Positions 38,001-51,500 of a stretch of 64,000 bases of DNA are shown one piece after another. Position 1 is the first letter of the stretch. Every line of letters starts with the position of its first letter. Source of the DNA: Pelodera strongyloides (Eukaryota > Nematoda > Chromadorea > Rhabditida > Rhabditidae); the NCBI GenBank assembly GCA_036852015.1, contig JAANDG010000105.1, positions 186,001 through 250,000 on the forward strand, read 5' to 3'. The notes under the pieces are model-generated. The model did not search any database, was not told the origin of the DNA, and worked only from the letters and a program-made list of their open reading frames with translations. The position numbers were made by a program, and so were the translations under genes.

Positions 38001-41000
38001 TCGCTTGCAATGATTACGAGTGAAATGCAGAGTTTGGCTGAGGTCACCATTCCAATTAAATCGCATACCATTATGTCGCACGTAGCAAATATGGGAAGGT
38101 TGTCATCTTTGTAGTGTGTATCGTGACACGTTAATTTTGCCGCCTGAAAGTTGTCATGATTGGAAGATTTAATAGTAATAATAATACACACGTTCGCGCA
38201 TTGGTTAGTTTCACAGCTATATTAATTTGGTGAGTGCGAAGGACGGTGGATATGCTGAACGTAATAGTAACGATAATAGTATGTAGGTATCAACGAAATT
38301 TTTTTTATATTAGTTCACCTGACTTGCAAAAAGACTGTCCACCGAAAATTTCTTGTAGTCCGCATTTTTAGGTTGCTTAATTGAAGGACATCTGGATGGT
38401 GCTATTATAATATTGAAAACACACGAGGCGAAGTTATCAGCAGCGTCGTATGCGGTCGTAACAACTTCGTATATTCCCCTGAATGACCAATGACTATGAT
38501 GAGATAACTGACAATGATGGGTAAGCATAATAATACAAAAAAAACATTGTCAATGTGTATACATGACACGAGTTACCAACCATGGAATAGGCATTAGTAA
38601 CATTTGAAAATGTATGCGTGTTCATTTAAACGGTAAAAATGGCAAACACTGATAATCATATCCAAACCCATACCAAGTGAACGTATCTCCAGAAATAAAA
38701 TTTGCATCAATTCGCGTGACTTCTATATTATCTGTGAATTCGGTTTTCCATACTACGGAGGTGAGCCTTTTCGGTGAAAATTTTTGAATAGTTTTCGGAC
38801 ATCCGGTGACGATTGGCAGGACTTTGTCTGAAAGACGGGAATTAAAAAGACACCTTGCATTTCAAGAAATAAGACAACCAATATACGTAATTATGTAAGT
38901 ACCTGGAGCGCCTGATGCCGGTATTCTACCTGGTAGACGTTGCGAACTATAGCAGATACCAGGAAAAACAGGACTCACTGCCCAATTGCTTGGCAAAATT
39001 TTTGGAAAATCGATCCTATAATTAGGTAATAACATTATGAATTTCTTAATCCCAAATAATCCACAAAAATATCTGACGCAGGACGCCGTTTGGAAATGTA
39101 AAAAGTATGCTTTACCAGCTGATAACAGGATGTGGCACAGAATACTTGTCACAGTTGAAAGACATTTCGGAAATATCGTTGTCACTTAACACATCGGAGT
39201 ACATCTGAAAGTCATCAATGTATGTACCTACTTTTATGTAATTTTATTATCTACTGTTCATTCCTGGTTTAAACCGTGAAATAAATAATATGATTAACAA
39301 AAAGTAATAAATTGAAACTACATCAAACCTAGGAGGATATGCATGATAGCATGAGCAGGTTATTTGGATAATTATTCACTCTTGTCTTATTAAATCAGCG
39401 GTCAGTGGGAGCTGGCTCCTGGAGTTCGCAGTAATAACGGAAACAATCGCTACGTAAGCTGTTTCCCACCTGAACGCCAGAAATTGATCCCATAAATTGT
39501 GCATTGTGATAGGGCACTAGTACGACCTGGACATCCGAATTTGGCGTGGGAAATGAATGAGTAGAATTTGCAGAAAACACTCCATCCAAATAAACGAAGA
39601 GTTGGTGGGAGAAACGGAAACAAAACTGTAAGGCACTTTAATTATTCCCCGAGGTTCACTGTGGCACTTGGAAGAATCATGATCTCTTCGTATGAAACTA
39701 CAACTTCTTCACAAAGTAATTAGGTAGGAAAACAAATGACTCAGTAGTTGGAGAGAGAGTTTTTTTTTTCAAATGATGGTACACATATGGTGGTTTCCTT
39801 TTTCAAAAAATTCCCCTACCTGATGCCATTGATAGTCGTCAAGACCAATTGGAATTGAATTACTATTGATCAGAATGGCTGAATTGGACACATCAACAAG
39901 CGTGTTCCTAGATTATTTAGTGAAATTGATTTTCTTTTACTTCGAAAAATAAAAGACGTATTATCGACAGACCTGTCGGCAACCAAAACTTTCGGTTAGG
40001 CATCAGTCGAATAAACTGGATTTCTTCATTACGTACTCAATAATTTAAGTAATGAACGTTGTTTAGGCCGGGCACCCTTCTAATAGTCCTGCTTTGAAAA
40101 TCGCCCACCCTGTCCTATCCTTTACGCTGAGAAATATAACGTCTTCCATATTTGAGATCTGGGCCCATCCGCAAATCGTGAACTCACTAAAATGTGCGAA
40201 TAATATTGTTTAATGGGAGCCACTAGTCACTTTTCATGACCAGAAATTCGAGAACAACTTACTATTTGTCGTATGCTTAAAAAAAATACTGAACAAAATG
40301 TCAATAAAAATAAACGTACAAGGTAGTACAAGGTAATAATTTATAATATTATTGAGGAATATTTGGAAAACCGTATAAAAAAACGGACCGTTCCGACAGA
40401 GAGAGAAAGAGAGAGAGAGAGAGTAAGTAAAAAAAAGAGCATAAAATTTGAGAGAGAGAGAGAGAGATAGAGAGAGAGTGAGCGAGAGAGAGAGAGCGAG
40501 GGTCGCGAACTGAATTTGCCGATTTTTAGCCAAATTACTCAAAATGACCAAAAAAATCCACTCGCCTGTTGACGGCAACGAAACTGCTGGCAAAGTTCTG
40601 TGTGTTTCTGAAGCGCCCATGGAATTGAAGGTTGAAATCTCTTGTGCGAGCTAGAATTTTGCAAGATGAAACACGCTCTGGCAAAGGGAGCAAAACGTAA
40701 AAGTAGCCAAATTCATAACAAAGTCAACGAACAGCTTTCACAACGTGCTCCTTCATACGAATCGTCACAGGTACATGATCCAACATATTTTATAATTCCC
40801 GACATTTCTTTGATTGTTTTATCTGTGCAGCTTCCACCGTTTTGACACTGGACGAAAGTTCCACATGCTTCCTAAAACTCCAAAAAGCAGAGCGTGACCG
40901 GGAAATACAGATAATTGAGGAATGTTTACAAATACGAGTAAATACATTCATATTGCGTAGTCATACCGTGTAGTCGTTTTCACAATGCGTTCCGTTAAAG

Positions 41001-44000
41001 TTCTTGTAGCAACTACATGTTGCGTGAGATAAACTAAAATACTTGATTATATTCTGAATTTCTTTGTAGACTTTTGCCGCTACAACATAGTTTTGGTAGT
41101 TTTTGGTGTCATCGTTTACAGGGTTAGTAATCTGTTATTATTTGTTGTTCATGTTTTCCAAAGAATGTTTACAATACTTATTTGTATGGACGTGTTCTTT
41201 TCGAAGCGTTGCCTCCTGCATGCACATATTCCTTTTCCATTAGACAATCAAAAAGAACCTACTCGCAAGTTCCGTGTCCGTGACAATCGGTCTGATCATT
41301 ACAGCGCATTGGAAGTTCACAAACCGGGCCTGTCCAACCTAAACTTCCCACGCGAATCAGACGGCAAGTCTTGTTTCCTAAGTCCTGATTTTACATTTTA
41401 ATTCGAACATTTCAAATGCAAGATAGGAATGCAAAAAGTAACCTGGGGCGCATGCGCACGTATAGTTGTCAATTGTTGCACTGCATGTTGCATCATTGAA
41501 GCATGGATGGAAATCACAATACTTGATCTGCTTGTCACAAGCTTTTCCATACCATCCATTATCACAGAAACAAATTGGGTGGCCATCTGTGAAATAAGCT
41601 CGAAAAATAATTGATAAATTTAGGTTTAAATGCTTCATCAGATATTTTCTTTAAACTAGTCCTAATTCTTGTCATAATCAATTCCATTTGAACAAATTCG
41701 TATGGGAAAATGTAACAATATTTGATTATTGAAAGTGAAATTCGCAAATAAAAAGGGAACAGTGTTCAACAGTTCAACCCTATAAGAAAAAGGATAATCA
41801 AGCTCTCGATTGATCCAGGATAGGTTTTTTAATCGGATTTTCATGAGGTCTCATTTGCTTAATTACAATGAAACTCAATCCAGTAATGGAAGAAAAAGTT
41901 CTCAAAACGCGGAGTCACTAGTAAATCGTAGAAAGTGTGCTGATGCTAGAATGCCCCGGAACATATTGGCCGGTAAGTGTGAAATACGTTGACAAAGCAT
42001 GTACACGTTTCTGATTGCTATCACTTGTAGAGGTAGATCAAAGGTCATTGTTTCCAAGCAACTGAGATGATACGCAGACGTTTATTCATACACCGAACTT
42101 CGTCAGTGATTTAGAGCATCCAACAATCGCTTCTCGTTTATACAGGTAAATCTATGTGATTTTCCGTATGTGTTTTCGGTGTTCTGTTCAATGACAAACT
42201 ACGCTTTTTTGTGTAGGTGATGAATATTAATCCAATGTTACCATAACTTACCATAACTACTTTTGCATGTTCCATGATTCTTGCACATGGTTACTTTGTC
42301 ACACGATTCAATTAGGGTCTCGCAGAACCTCCCTACAATGGGAGGATCATATATGACAATGACACTGGTAAAGTATTCAGTAATAATACCACCAAGCCAA
42401 TTAATAGCCTCAGCTATGAACTGCAATTGTGCTATTGAAATTGTGCTCCAACCAGTGAATCCCACAGTGCATTCGCATAATGCGGTTCCGTTGGATCGTG
42501 TGTGGCATATGGACTTATGTTGGCATGGATTCAATGTTGAACATTCATCAAAGATATACTGAAATCACTGCTGATGTGGCACGGTATAAAGTACATTCAC
42601 AAAGGCTAGTTCTGGAGATGTTTTATTGGACAAGTAATAAGTCACATAAACCTATTTAGATACGTGATGCTTTCATGTACATAGTCGATCTACTTTCCGA
42701 AACATCCAGTAAAAAAAACTTATTTTAAGAAAAGTACCAAAACAGAAACTCACCTCGCATTGCTCACCGTAGTAGCCAGAATGACAGTCGCAGAAAAACG
42801 AGTTAAAGTAGAACCAACATTTTCCATGTCCACTACAATTCTCTTTTTCGCAATTCTTAATCACTGATTCGCACAATTCGCCTGAAATAAGGAAATTTCT
42901 GCCAAATAATCTGCACACTATGTACATGTGCATTGTTGCATTGGTTGGTTTATTTTTTTCGGTTGCTCTAGGCACGTACATTTATCAGGCCATCAGTTAA
43001 TATCAGTGATGCATTCATTACCTGTATATCCAGGTACGCAATCGCATGTCGTTTCCTCGAATGACGTCTGTACGCAAGTACCACCATTCAGACATTGCGT
43101 GTTGCCCTCGATTTCTTCAGAACACAGTGAAACTGTTGAAGAGCAATGCTGTCCGAAATAACCTAAAGTTTCAGTTGGTTTGTAAACCGAGTACTGTGTC
43201 CATGCGAGTTTTAGCTCTGTCTGAGTAGCGTATCATAAAAGTTGCACTCGCCACAGTGGAAGTTTGAATGTATGGAGAAGCGTGCCCTCGAAATTCGCCT
43301 TCGTGATCATCATAGAGTAAACTGAATAAATGAAAAACCTGGTTCACAAGTGCAATGTGATTCTAGCTTCTGATTGTAGGAACAGGTTCCATACTCACAC
43401 TTCCACTCATCACATGGATTGAAAACAGGTTGCGAGCAATTCATTCCCTTGTTTCCCAAACACAAGCATTCCCCCTAAAATGTGCGGTTCAAATTACTGA
43501 AGTACGTGCGGTTAATGTGGTGTGTTGTAAACTAATAGAAATTAATACCTCAATGCGTGGATTGTCTTCCCCAGCGTTTGAAAGAATGTGATAACACGGT
43601 TCAGGGCAATAAACAGCTTGTCCGTCAGGCCCACATGACAGCACATTACAGAAGCGACCAACGAACCCTGAACGTATCTTTACACATGAAGGTGAGTAGT
43701 TATTGCAAAGGGCGATTGTGCAATTTCTCGTAAAGCTTCGTTGGAAGAACAAACTGCTATAGGGTCAGGCCAATGGCATCTACCACTGTTTTTTATTGTT
43801 CACTTTGCTTTGTCGCTCAACCGGCGTCTATCGCGTAGTTTGTCGTCTGTATAGTATATAGGAAAATCAGCGCTCTCACATCGGTGCCCATTTACAAATG
43901 TGTGATATCATTGCGACAAATTGTTGGGTACGTCCGATTATGCTAAACCGTTTTTTACCCGTAAATTGCATTGTTTAAAATTGAATGCGTATTGCTTTTG

Positions 44001-47000
44001 CGTTGGGTAAAGTTAACCAAAGGAAAAATGAAAAATATGGTGTTTTGAAACATATAAGGTCCAATGATGTACTACTGTATTGTCTACTATGTAGTGCATG
44101 TTCACATTATGGTATGTACAGTTAGAGTGCACCGAAAAGGAGATACCATATTTTTTCAAGTATACTTAGCCTATTTTTGCTGAAATTTCTCACCTGGATT
44201 ACAATTACAGTATCCATTAGCATCGGGGTACGATGTGCTTGTCCAGTTGGCGGTACCTTCTGGATCACAAGGTGTTGGAGGAAGTTGAACGGTGCATATT
44301 CCAGACACGAGGGCAGTTCCTGAAAAATTCAACGACAATCCCACATGAAATGCTCACCAACCTTAGTAATCCAATCAGAATGAGCACATCCTCACACAGT
44401 GACCCCTGTTATAACAGTTTGGAATTGTTGCAATCGGCGCGATTACTGAAGTATCAAACATAATGGGGTGGGGTGTGAACGGCTCGTTTAGGGTGCCAGG
44501 AGTTTTTTTTTTGTTCACCCTCATTGTTTTGTGGTGTACTTTTTTCAATCGTATGGTATGCGGCAACAAGGTTTGTTTGGATGCGTCACGGGTGTTCTGC
44601 TCAATACGTAAAAGATAATGCTGCTTTCGTAACACCAGCTACAGTTTCAAATCAATCTAGCGCGCTTACAAGTGCCTCGGACACACGTTTATAAAACGGT
44701 CTGCTGCGATTCGAATCCATCCATGTATATTCGGTATTTAGAAAAAAAAATATTTGGCGTATTTCGAAGAAAAATGTTTCGCATTCGTGTGCATTTTGTG
44801 AGCATATGTTGCTCAAAATGATAGTTAACGTAAAACATAAAAGATCACCACAACAATTTAACTGACATAAATTGCTCGCAAGCAAAGATATGGTTTTTCT
44901 GGCTCTAGCATTGTGCAGCAAAATGAGTACATCCTTAGAAGTGGTAAAACATAATTCTCCCAGGTAAGTTAAATCCGCTTCAGCTGCGTACCTTCCTTGC
45001 ATTTGCACTCGGTGGTTCCATTTGGATACAACATGGTGCATTCACCGTTCGGACACTTATTCGGATCGCAGACCAAACCTTCCAATCCCTTAAAATTTCA
45101 ACGTAGGCTATTGTGGTTTTTCACTTCCTTTATGGGGTTGTATTATATGAAAAGAAGATTGCCAGCACAATGTAGGGAAAAAATATACATCCGAAAGAGT
45201 ATCGATCTTTGACCAAGTAACGAACGAAAGTCCGGCAATCCAATAAAAACGTATGATGTGGATCAGCATGGTAAACAATAATTGCGTATATAAATTCTAC
45301 CTGAAATACGGGGACAGAAAAATTTGATGAGCCAAAACTGTTAGTTAGGGACGTGGTCGTTGTCAGTGGCACATTTGTTGATGAGCACTAAATTTCGATC
45401 ATACAATATAGTACGGCCACATGGTTCACTCTCTCATTAAAATCATCAGAAAACAACAAACAAATAATAAAATATCTTACGCTACAAGTGGGGAGAGAAG
45501 GCATCCATTGCGGAACTGAAAAATTACAGATTGTTCTTAATTTGTTTTGGTCTGTGTCTTACCGTGCCCTAAGTTAAGGCAAGGCAGTAATGCGAAAGAG
45601 ATGTGGGATTTTTCAGGCAGAAAACTAAAAAATCACACCCCCTGATACGTCCTTGCATGCTGTTGATTCAGACCCTACAAGGGTACAGCCATCCGTACAC
45701 GAGAAAGAATTCATTGTGTATCCGATATAATAGTCGGTCCAATTGTACTCGTGGACCATTCTGAGCCCAACGATATTGAGATACGTCGATGGATTTCCGC
45801 AACTCGGTGCTAAATTATACACATACAAACAAGAATTAGGGCGAGAATCAATCATAAAAAGTTAAGCACTTGTCCAAACCACGATTGAAAACTGCATTTG
45901 ACCCTAATGGGGTATTGTGAAATAGTCCTTGGAGTTGGTGGGAGCTTACCGAAGCAAATTGGTGGATTGTGCAAAATGCCATTTACGAATTTTCTTTCAT
46001 AGTTGGGTTTGCAATATGTCCATTCGGAGCCAACTATGTGTTCGAGTTCGTTCTAAATAGTACTTCTCATGATTGCTAAGGATGTACACAATGTGGAAAG
46101 AATGTTTATATGTATTCTATAACGCGATGCTTAAAAGGCAGATTGAGTCGAAAAAAGCGCTTATTACCAGAAGTGTAGACTTTTTGCACCGTTCGAAGTT
46201 TCCGGTTGCTAACCACGCGCTCGCGTGCAAAGGGCACTGAACGAACGGGAGGTAGCATCGAATAACCTGTCTCGAAAATGTATCACAAGTGTGGCCACTT
46301 TGGCAAAACCCCAGTTGGACGCTTTTTAGAGCTAAACATTAACGGTGAGATTTGTTTCCTACTTTTAACCAGAGTCGTCCAAACGTGGGATGCTATTCCC
46401 TTTAAAATTTATCAAAATATGAACTCACGGAGCAATTCACTGGACTCTCTTCCATGAAGGAGAGTGTCGGCAACCAATTTTTACTGGGCGACAACTTTAA
46501 GTGAGGATAATCTTGTCGCCAGCAATACACTTCTGAATGAAACGAAATGTCAGTTTGTCAAACACATCCTATTCCTATTGTGTACACATATTTATCCAGT
46601 CCTCGAAATAAATCATACAAAAATACGAGACAAAAACTTTCATCGGAAATATAACTCAAATAAAAAAAATAAACTGACACTTGATCAAAATTCTTCACTA
46701 ACTTAGGAACGGTACAACTTAAAAAAAAAACTAAATATTCACTGTATTCTGCTTAAAATTATGATCACTCAAACCAACCATCTGCTGTTAGTCCTGACTT
46801 AATCTGCAGCTCATGACCAGAACATATCATTTCGGCAGCAGCAAAGTACACAATGGGAGGAACTGACATTGTAATTACCGTAAGAACAGCTCGTAATTGT
46901 TTCGCTATTGAATTTTATTAAACTTTACACCAACTTAACAAACAAATGATTAGTAGAAAAATGCAAATTAAAAGTAAGTTTTCAGGTACACGCCTTGCAG

Positions 47001-48457
47001 ACAATCTCTGCGTAGGCAACGTTAGTGAAGTATAGATCTCTAGACTTTTGATTGACATCTTACATGTGAAGAACGGCGATTGAAATCGACCTTGTTAGCC
47101 AAATGTATGTCCAACTAAATATTACGGTGAGCTCACTGAATTCATCAGTAAAAAGCGATGTCTGATTACAAGCTCACTTACTGTTCAAGAAGAGAGAAGA
47201 TGAAAGAAGTGTAAGGGTAGTGTTTGTCGTAAGCTGTAGTGACGGTTTCGAATAGATGCATTCGATGTCATCGGAGCCGGAACAAAAGTCTAGCGTTCTG
47301 CCACATTTCTTAGCTAAACATCAAAATATAAAGCACCATTATTTTTGTGGTGTTCACTTCTTGCACAACGGTTCGTTTCCACCAATGCCACTAAAGACAT
47401 TATATAATTTTGGTAGCATACGTGAAAATCATGCTGCATTTTTAGGTACAATCATTGATATTTGTCACTATTTCTCGATTTCTCCATAATTTGTTTGTTT
47501 TAATGGTTCGTATGTAATATATTGTAAGGCACATGGTCTCTTGTTAGTATATGATGGTACATACACCGCACCAACATCTTAGGGTACCCTTTTGTCTTTG
47601 CGAGTTCTTAGAGAACTTTGGCTATTTTAAGAACCTAGGCAATGTGAATCTTTCTACTCGTTGAACCAATAATCACTATAATTTTGAGACTGGTTTTATG
47701 AGACTACGAGATCGACTCCAATTCTATGTTGACTGTGTAAAATGCGAGAAGTAGCTTACCCAGACACTCCGTGACTGTAATATTCTGTCCTCCATGATCC
47801 ACAGAAAGCATCTGTTTTTCGAACCCTGCCAAACAATCACAATAGTATGATCCTTCCGTATTTATGCATTGGAATCCACCAGAACACAATGCCGTGCGTT
47901 CCTCACATTCGTTGATATCTACAAGTGATTATTAAAGATAAAGATAAAGTGAACCCGGTTATATCAACCGAATCCGCGGAAACGGTGCACCGGGTCCAGC
48001 TCAAAGGCTGGACATACTGGCATTATATTAAAAATTATCAATCTTTGACGAATGAGAATTTTGCGTTTTTATATGACAAACAAATCATGAATTTAGTAAA
48101 CAAATGGTGCAGTCAGGATCGCTCGTGGAAACACAAGTTTCTTGGTTGAAATTATTGCATAAACCTAGATGGACAAAGGAAAATGGGACTTAATTTTGTT
48201 TTGTAGATTAGTATATATTCCTTCTGACAATCTTTTACATAGCAAGCGCTTCAATAGTTTATATTCACCTTGACATGTGTAGTTCTTTGGACGATATCCT
48301 CCGTCGCACTTGACAAATGTTGTACCATAGTCATGATATTCACATAAAGCGACGTGGTCTCCATCGCACGCCCAAGGTGGATACTTTGTATTGTCTAAAT
48401 AAGGATTATTCATGTATTTCATGTATTTCATTGCCGCACAATCCACTAATTTCTCTT

Positions 48458-48525
<68 letters not shown>

Positions 48526-51500
48526 TCTCTCTCTCTTTCTGTCTCGCTCTGTCTCTCTCTCTCTCTTTCTTCAAACCCACGAGGTCACAATGAGCATAAA
48601 CCCTGACTTTCGCAAGCGGTAAAAATATCTTGTTTCCATTTTCCACTGGGTAGACAGCTAGCATAAAAGGATGGATTTATTGATCCCTTCATGCAAGATA
48701 TTGATATATCGTTTCCGTAGCTGACTTGCTTGGGCACTTCGGCATATTTTGCAGAGGCCAATTCGGCGCTGTAGCAGTAACTCTTCTCGTCTTCTATAAA
48801 GAATGTACGCGACAATAGGAATTTGTCAATAGGAAATTACGACTTTAACTCCTATACGTTTGTAGCGTGTCCACACCACTCACCAGAATCAAAATGTGAC
48901 AGTATCCAGTCGACCTTGCTTGATAATATGAAGTCGCAAACCATGAATGGTTGGTATGGAACATCAAATTTGTATTTATAACGTACCTGGATAATGAACG
49001 AAGCTTTTGATTTAAATAAAAACAATAAAAAACATTGCATTTTTGTAGGACACGAATTAAGTAAATTGCTAACAAGGTGTTTTTTTGTAAAGCAAAAGCA
49101 GCTGACCACAGTTCCTCGCGTCTTGTTTCCTGCACTCCAATCTATGGCTGTTGCATTATGGACGACCTTAGGAGGCTCTTGACAAACACTATCTACAATG
49201 ATACATGGAAGTTTTACAAGCTGCACACTATGACGATTGCGAGTTTCGGTACTTTTAAATTTATTGGACGAAGTATAAGGCTTACTGAGTTATACAGTGG
49301 GCTGCACTTAAATTTATAGACATTCAATAAAGAAAAGGAAATCCATAGTAATACATAATACATTTAAAGAAAACATTTAAAGAATACAATCCGCGTGCAG
49401 AATAATGGCCTGGTCGACCAAACTTCAAACCACATAAAACGCCCAAAACCCTACAATTCCGAAAACCTACTTATTGTTAGACCGATATAGTCATATAGTT
49501 CTTTAGTAGGAGCTAGTTAGCCTTTGAGATTCTCACTTTATTACGTAACATATACTTTGTGTCTCGCATGTTCTATTGTTGCGTGTTAAAACATCATAAA
49601 CGTGAAACGACACTAGCAAACACATAGTTTTTTTGGCTTTAAGCTTATATAAAGTTGACGAACTGTAAGGACATCCAAGTTTTGGAGTCCATTGACCATT
49701 TTCGCATGTTGATACAAAAGACAAGCCGCGTGCAGAATAATGGTCTGGTCGACACCTAAACTCAGATAACTAAATATTAATTTTTCAGAGACAAGAGAAT
49801 GTTACGCGTTAGTAGAACCTTGAGAAGAGAATCCAATCTGAACTCGTTTAAACTATTATTTATTTTGGGATGCGGATTTTATATCTTTTTAACTTTTATA
49901 ATAAAAATAACTCGTAAAATAAATGTAAGATTTTTCGCATTACTCTACAGATATTTTCGCGCCATGGTGCAGAGATACTTCTGATGTGGGGAACCATGTG
50001 TCAAACAACGGAAGAATGCATGTGTCTTCTGAAAGCATACATCGGTTTTTCGACGCTTCCTCACAGATAGCTAATATAGAATCCACAAAGAAAACTATCC
50101 ACTGTAGTCCGTGAAAAAAGTTAACAAAAAAGGTTACCCGATAAGATAGGAGCTGCCGCTTTTGCAGAGATCTCCTGGAAAAAAAGACTCACAGGTCAAG
50201 CAAACTCGGTCAGGTTAGCTTGGTGTATTCTCAACAAACAAAAAACGGTTTGGAAATTAAGCAATACATGTAGCATAAACTTGCATAGATAGGTCTTCCT
50301 CGACGAGGCAGTAAAAAACTGAAAACTTTGGTGAATCAGTGTTTTAAACGCAAGGAAAAAAATAAAATAGTGTACTGTATTCTTACAGTATCTTCCTCAT
50401 CGCTGTTGTCTTCACAATCTCGAATTCCATCACGTCGTGCACGCTCGGAAATGCATCTTGAGTTGTCCAGGCATCGGAATTCACCTAATCATAAAATAAA
50501 TAACAAAATCTTCTTTTTCCTTTAATTGGAGGAAAAAATATATGGACAGGAAAGAAATTAAATGATCAGTTTGTGTTAAAAAATCTTCAGGGGAAAGGCT
50601 AACTCAGTGTATATAAAAACCTTCTTTGCATGTGAATGTTTGACATATCACAGGCCATTCCTCCGAACAATTGCGCAGCACCCAGCCACCGTTCACGACA
50701 TCTGTTCTGTAAAATGATAAAAAAAATGAGCTTGAATGTCCAACTGCATGCCATATCCTTTGTTAGTGCGATAGCGCTAACATAGTTTGGGTTTGATCTG
50801 AGAGCCCTTTTTTCCAGTTTTCACCCTGAATTTACACGATTAATTTGACTCACGTTATACTTAATGCCAGACACCATCCTTCAGTCGTGTAGTGAGGTTG
50901 CGATGCCGCCCACATTGGATTATATATTGTTTCCATGTTGAACACACCCATGCCTTGTAAGCTCTCGTTACCGAGAGTCCTGAACCCTGTAAAGCATAAA
51001 GCTATTCCACTTTCCCAATGTTAGATTTGCCGAAATTGAGCGCGAGCTACAAGCACTTACCAGTCCAATACACTCCCTCTTTAATGTTGTCAAGAAATCC
51101 AACCATAAGCCAATTGTCCAAGGTGTTCGAGAGACTCCGCGCATTTACACCGCTAAAAAAAGTTTCTAATTTTTGAAGTTAGCTTCATTGTCATGGGGTT
51201 TAAATTATATGAATTTGCTGAACAATAATTTACAAGTACTATACAATAATACAATGGAAACAAAATGTATAAAGAAACAAAAGTGGAAACCGCACAGTTT
51301 ATTGGAGCAGAAAAGAGCCGATTCATCGAAAGTCAACTTCTTCTTTTCATTAACAAAAAGACACGAATCACCTCCGGGAAACCATGAAACTAAAAAAAAC
51401 TAGTTAAACATACAATAAATGGTTCTAAATAATGGTTCAGCTTCTAAATACAATAGGCTATTGTTTAGCATGCCATTGCACTCTTCCTTCACCGAGGGTA

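Noticed and set aside
40234..40620. 128-codon frame rich in Ser/Leu
   Set aside because: Runs through the (GA)n tract; the true exon there is 40566-40650 in another frame.
48317..48664. Open frames with poly-Ile/Tyr or poly-Ser/Leu
   Set aside because: They are translations of the (TA)n(CT)n microsatellite.
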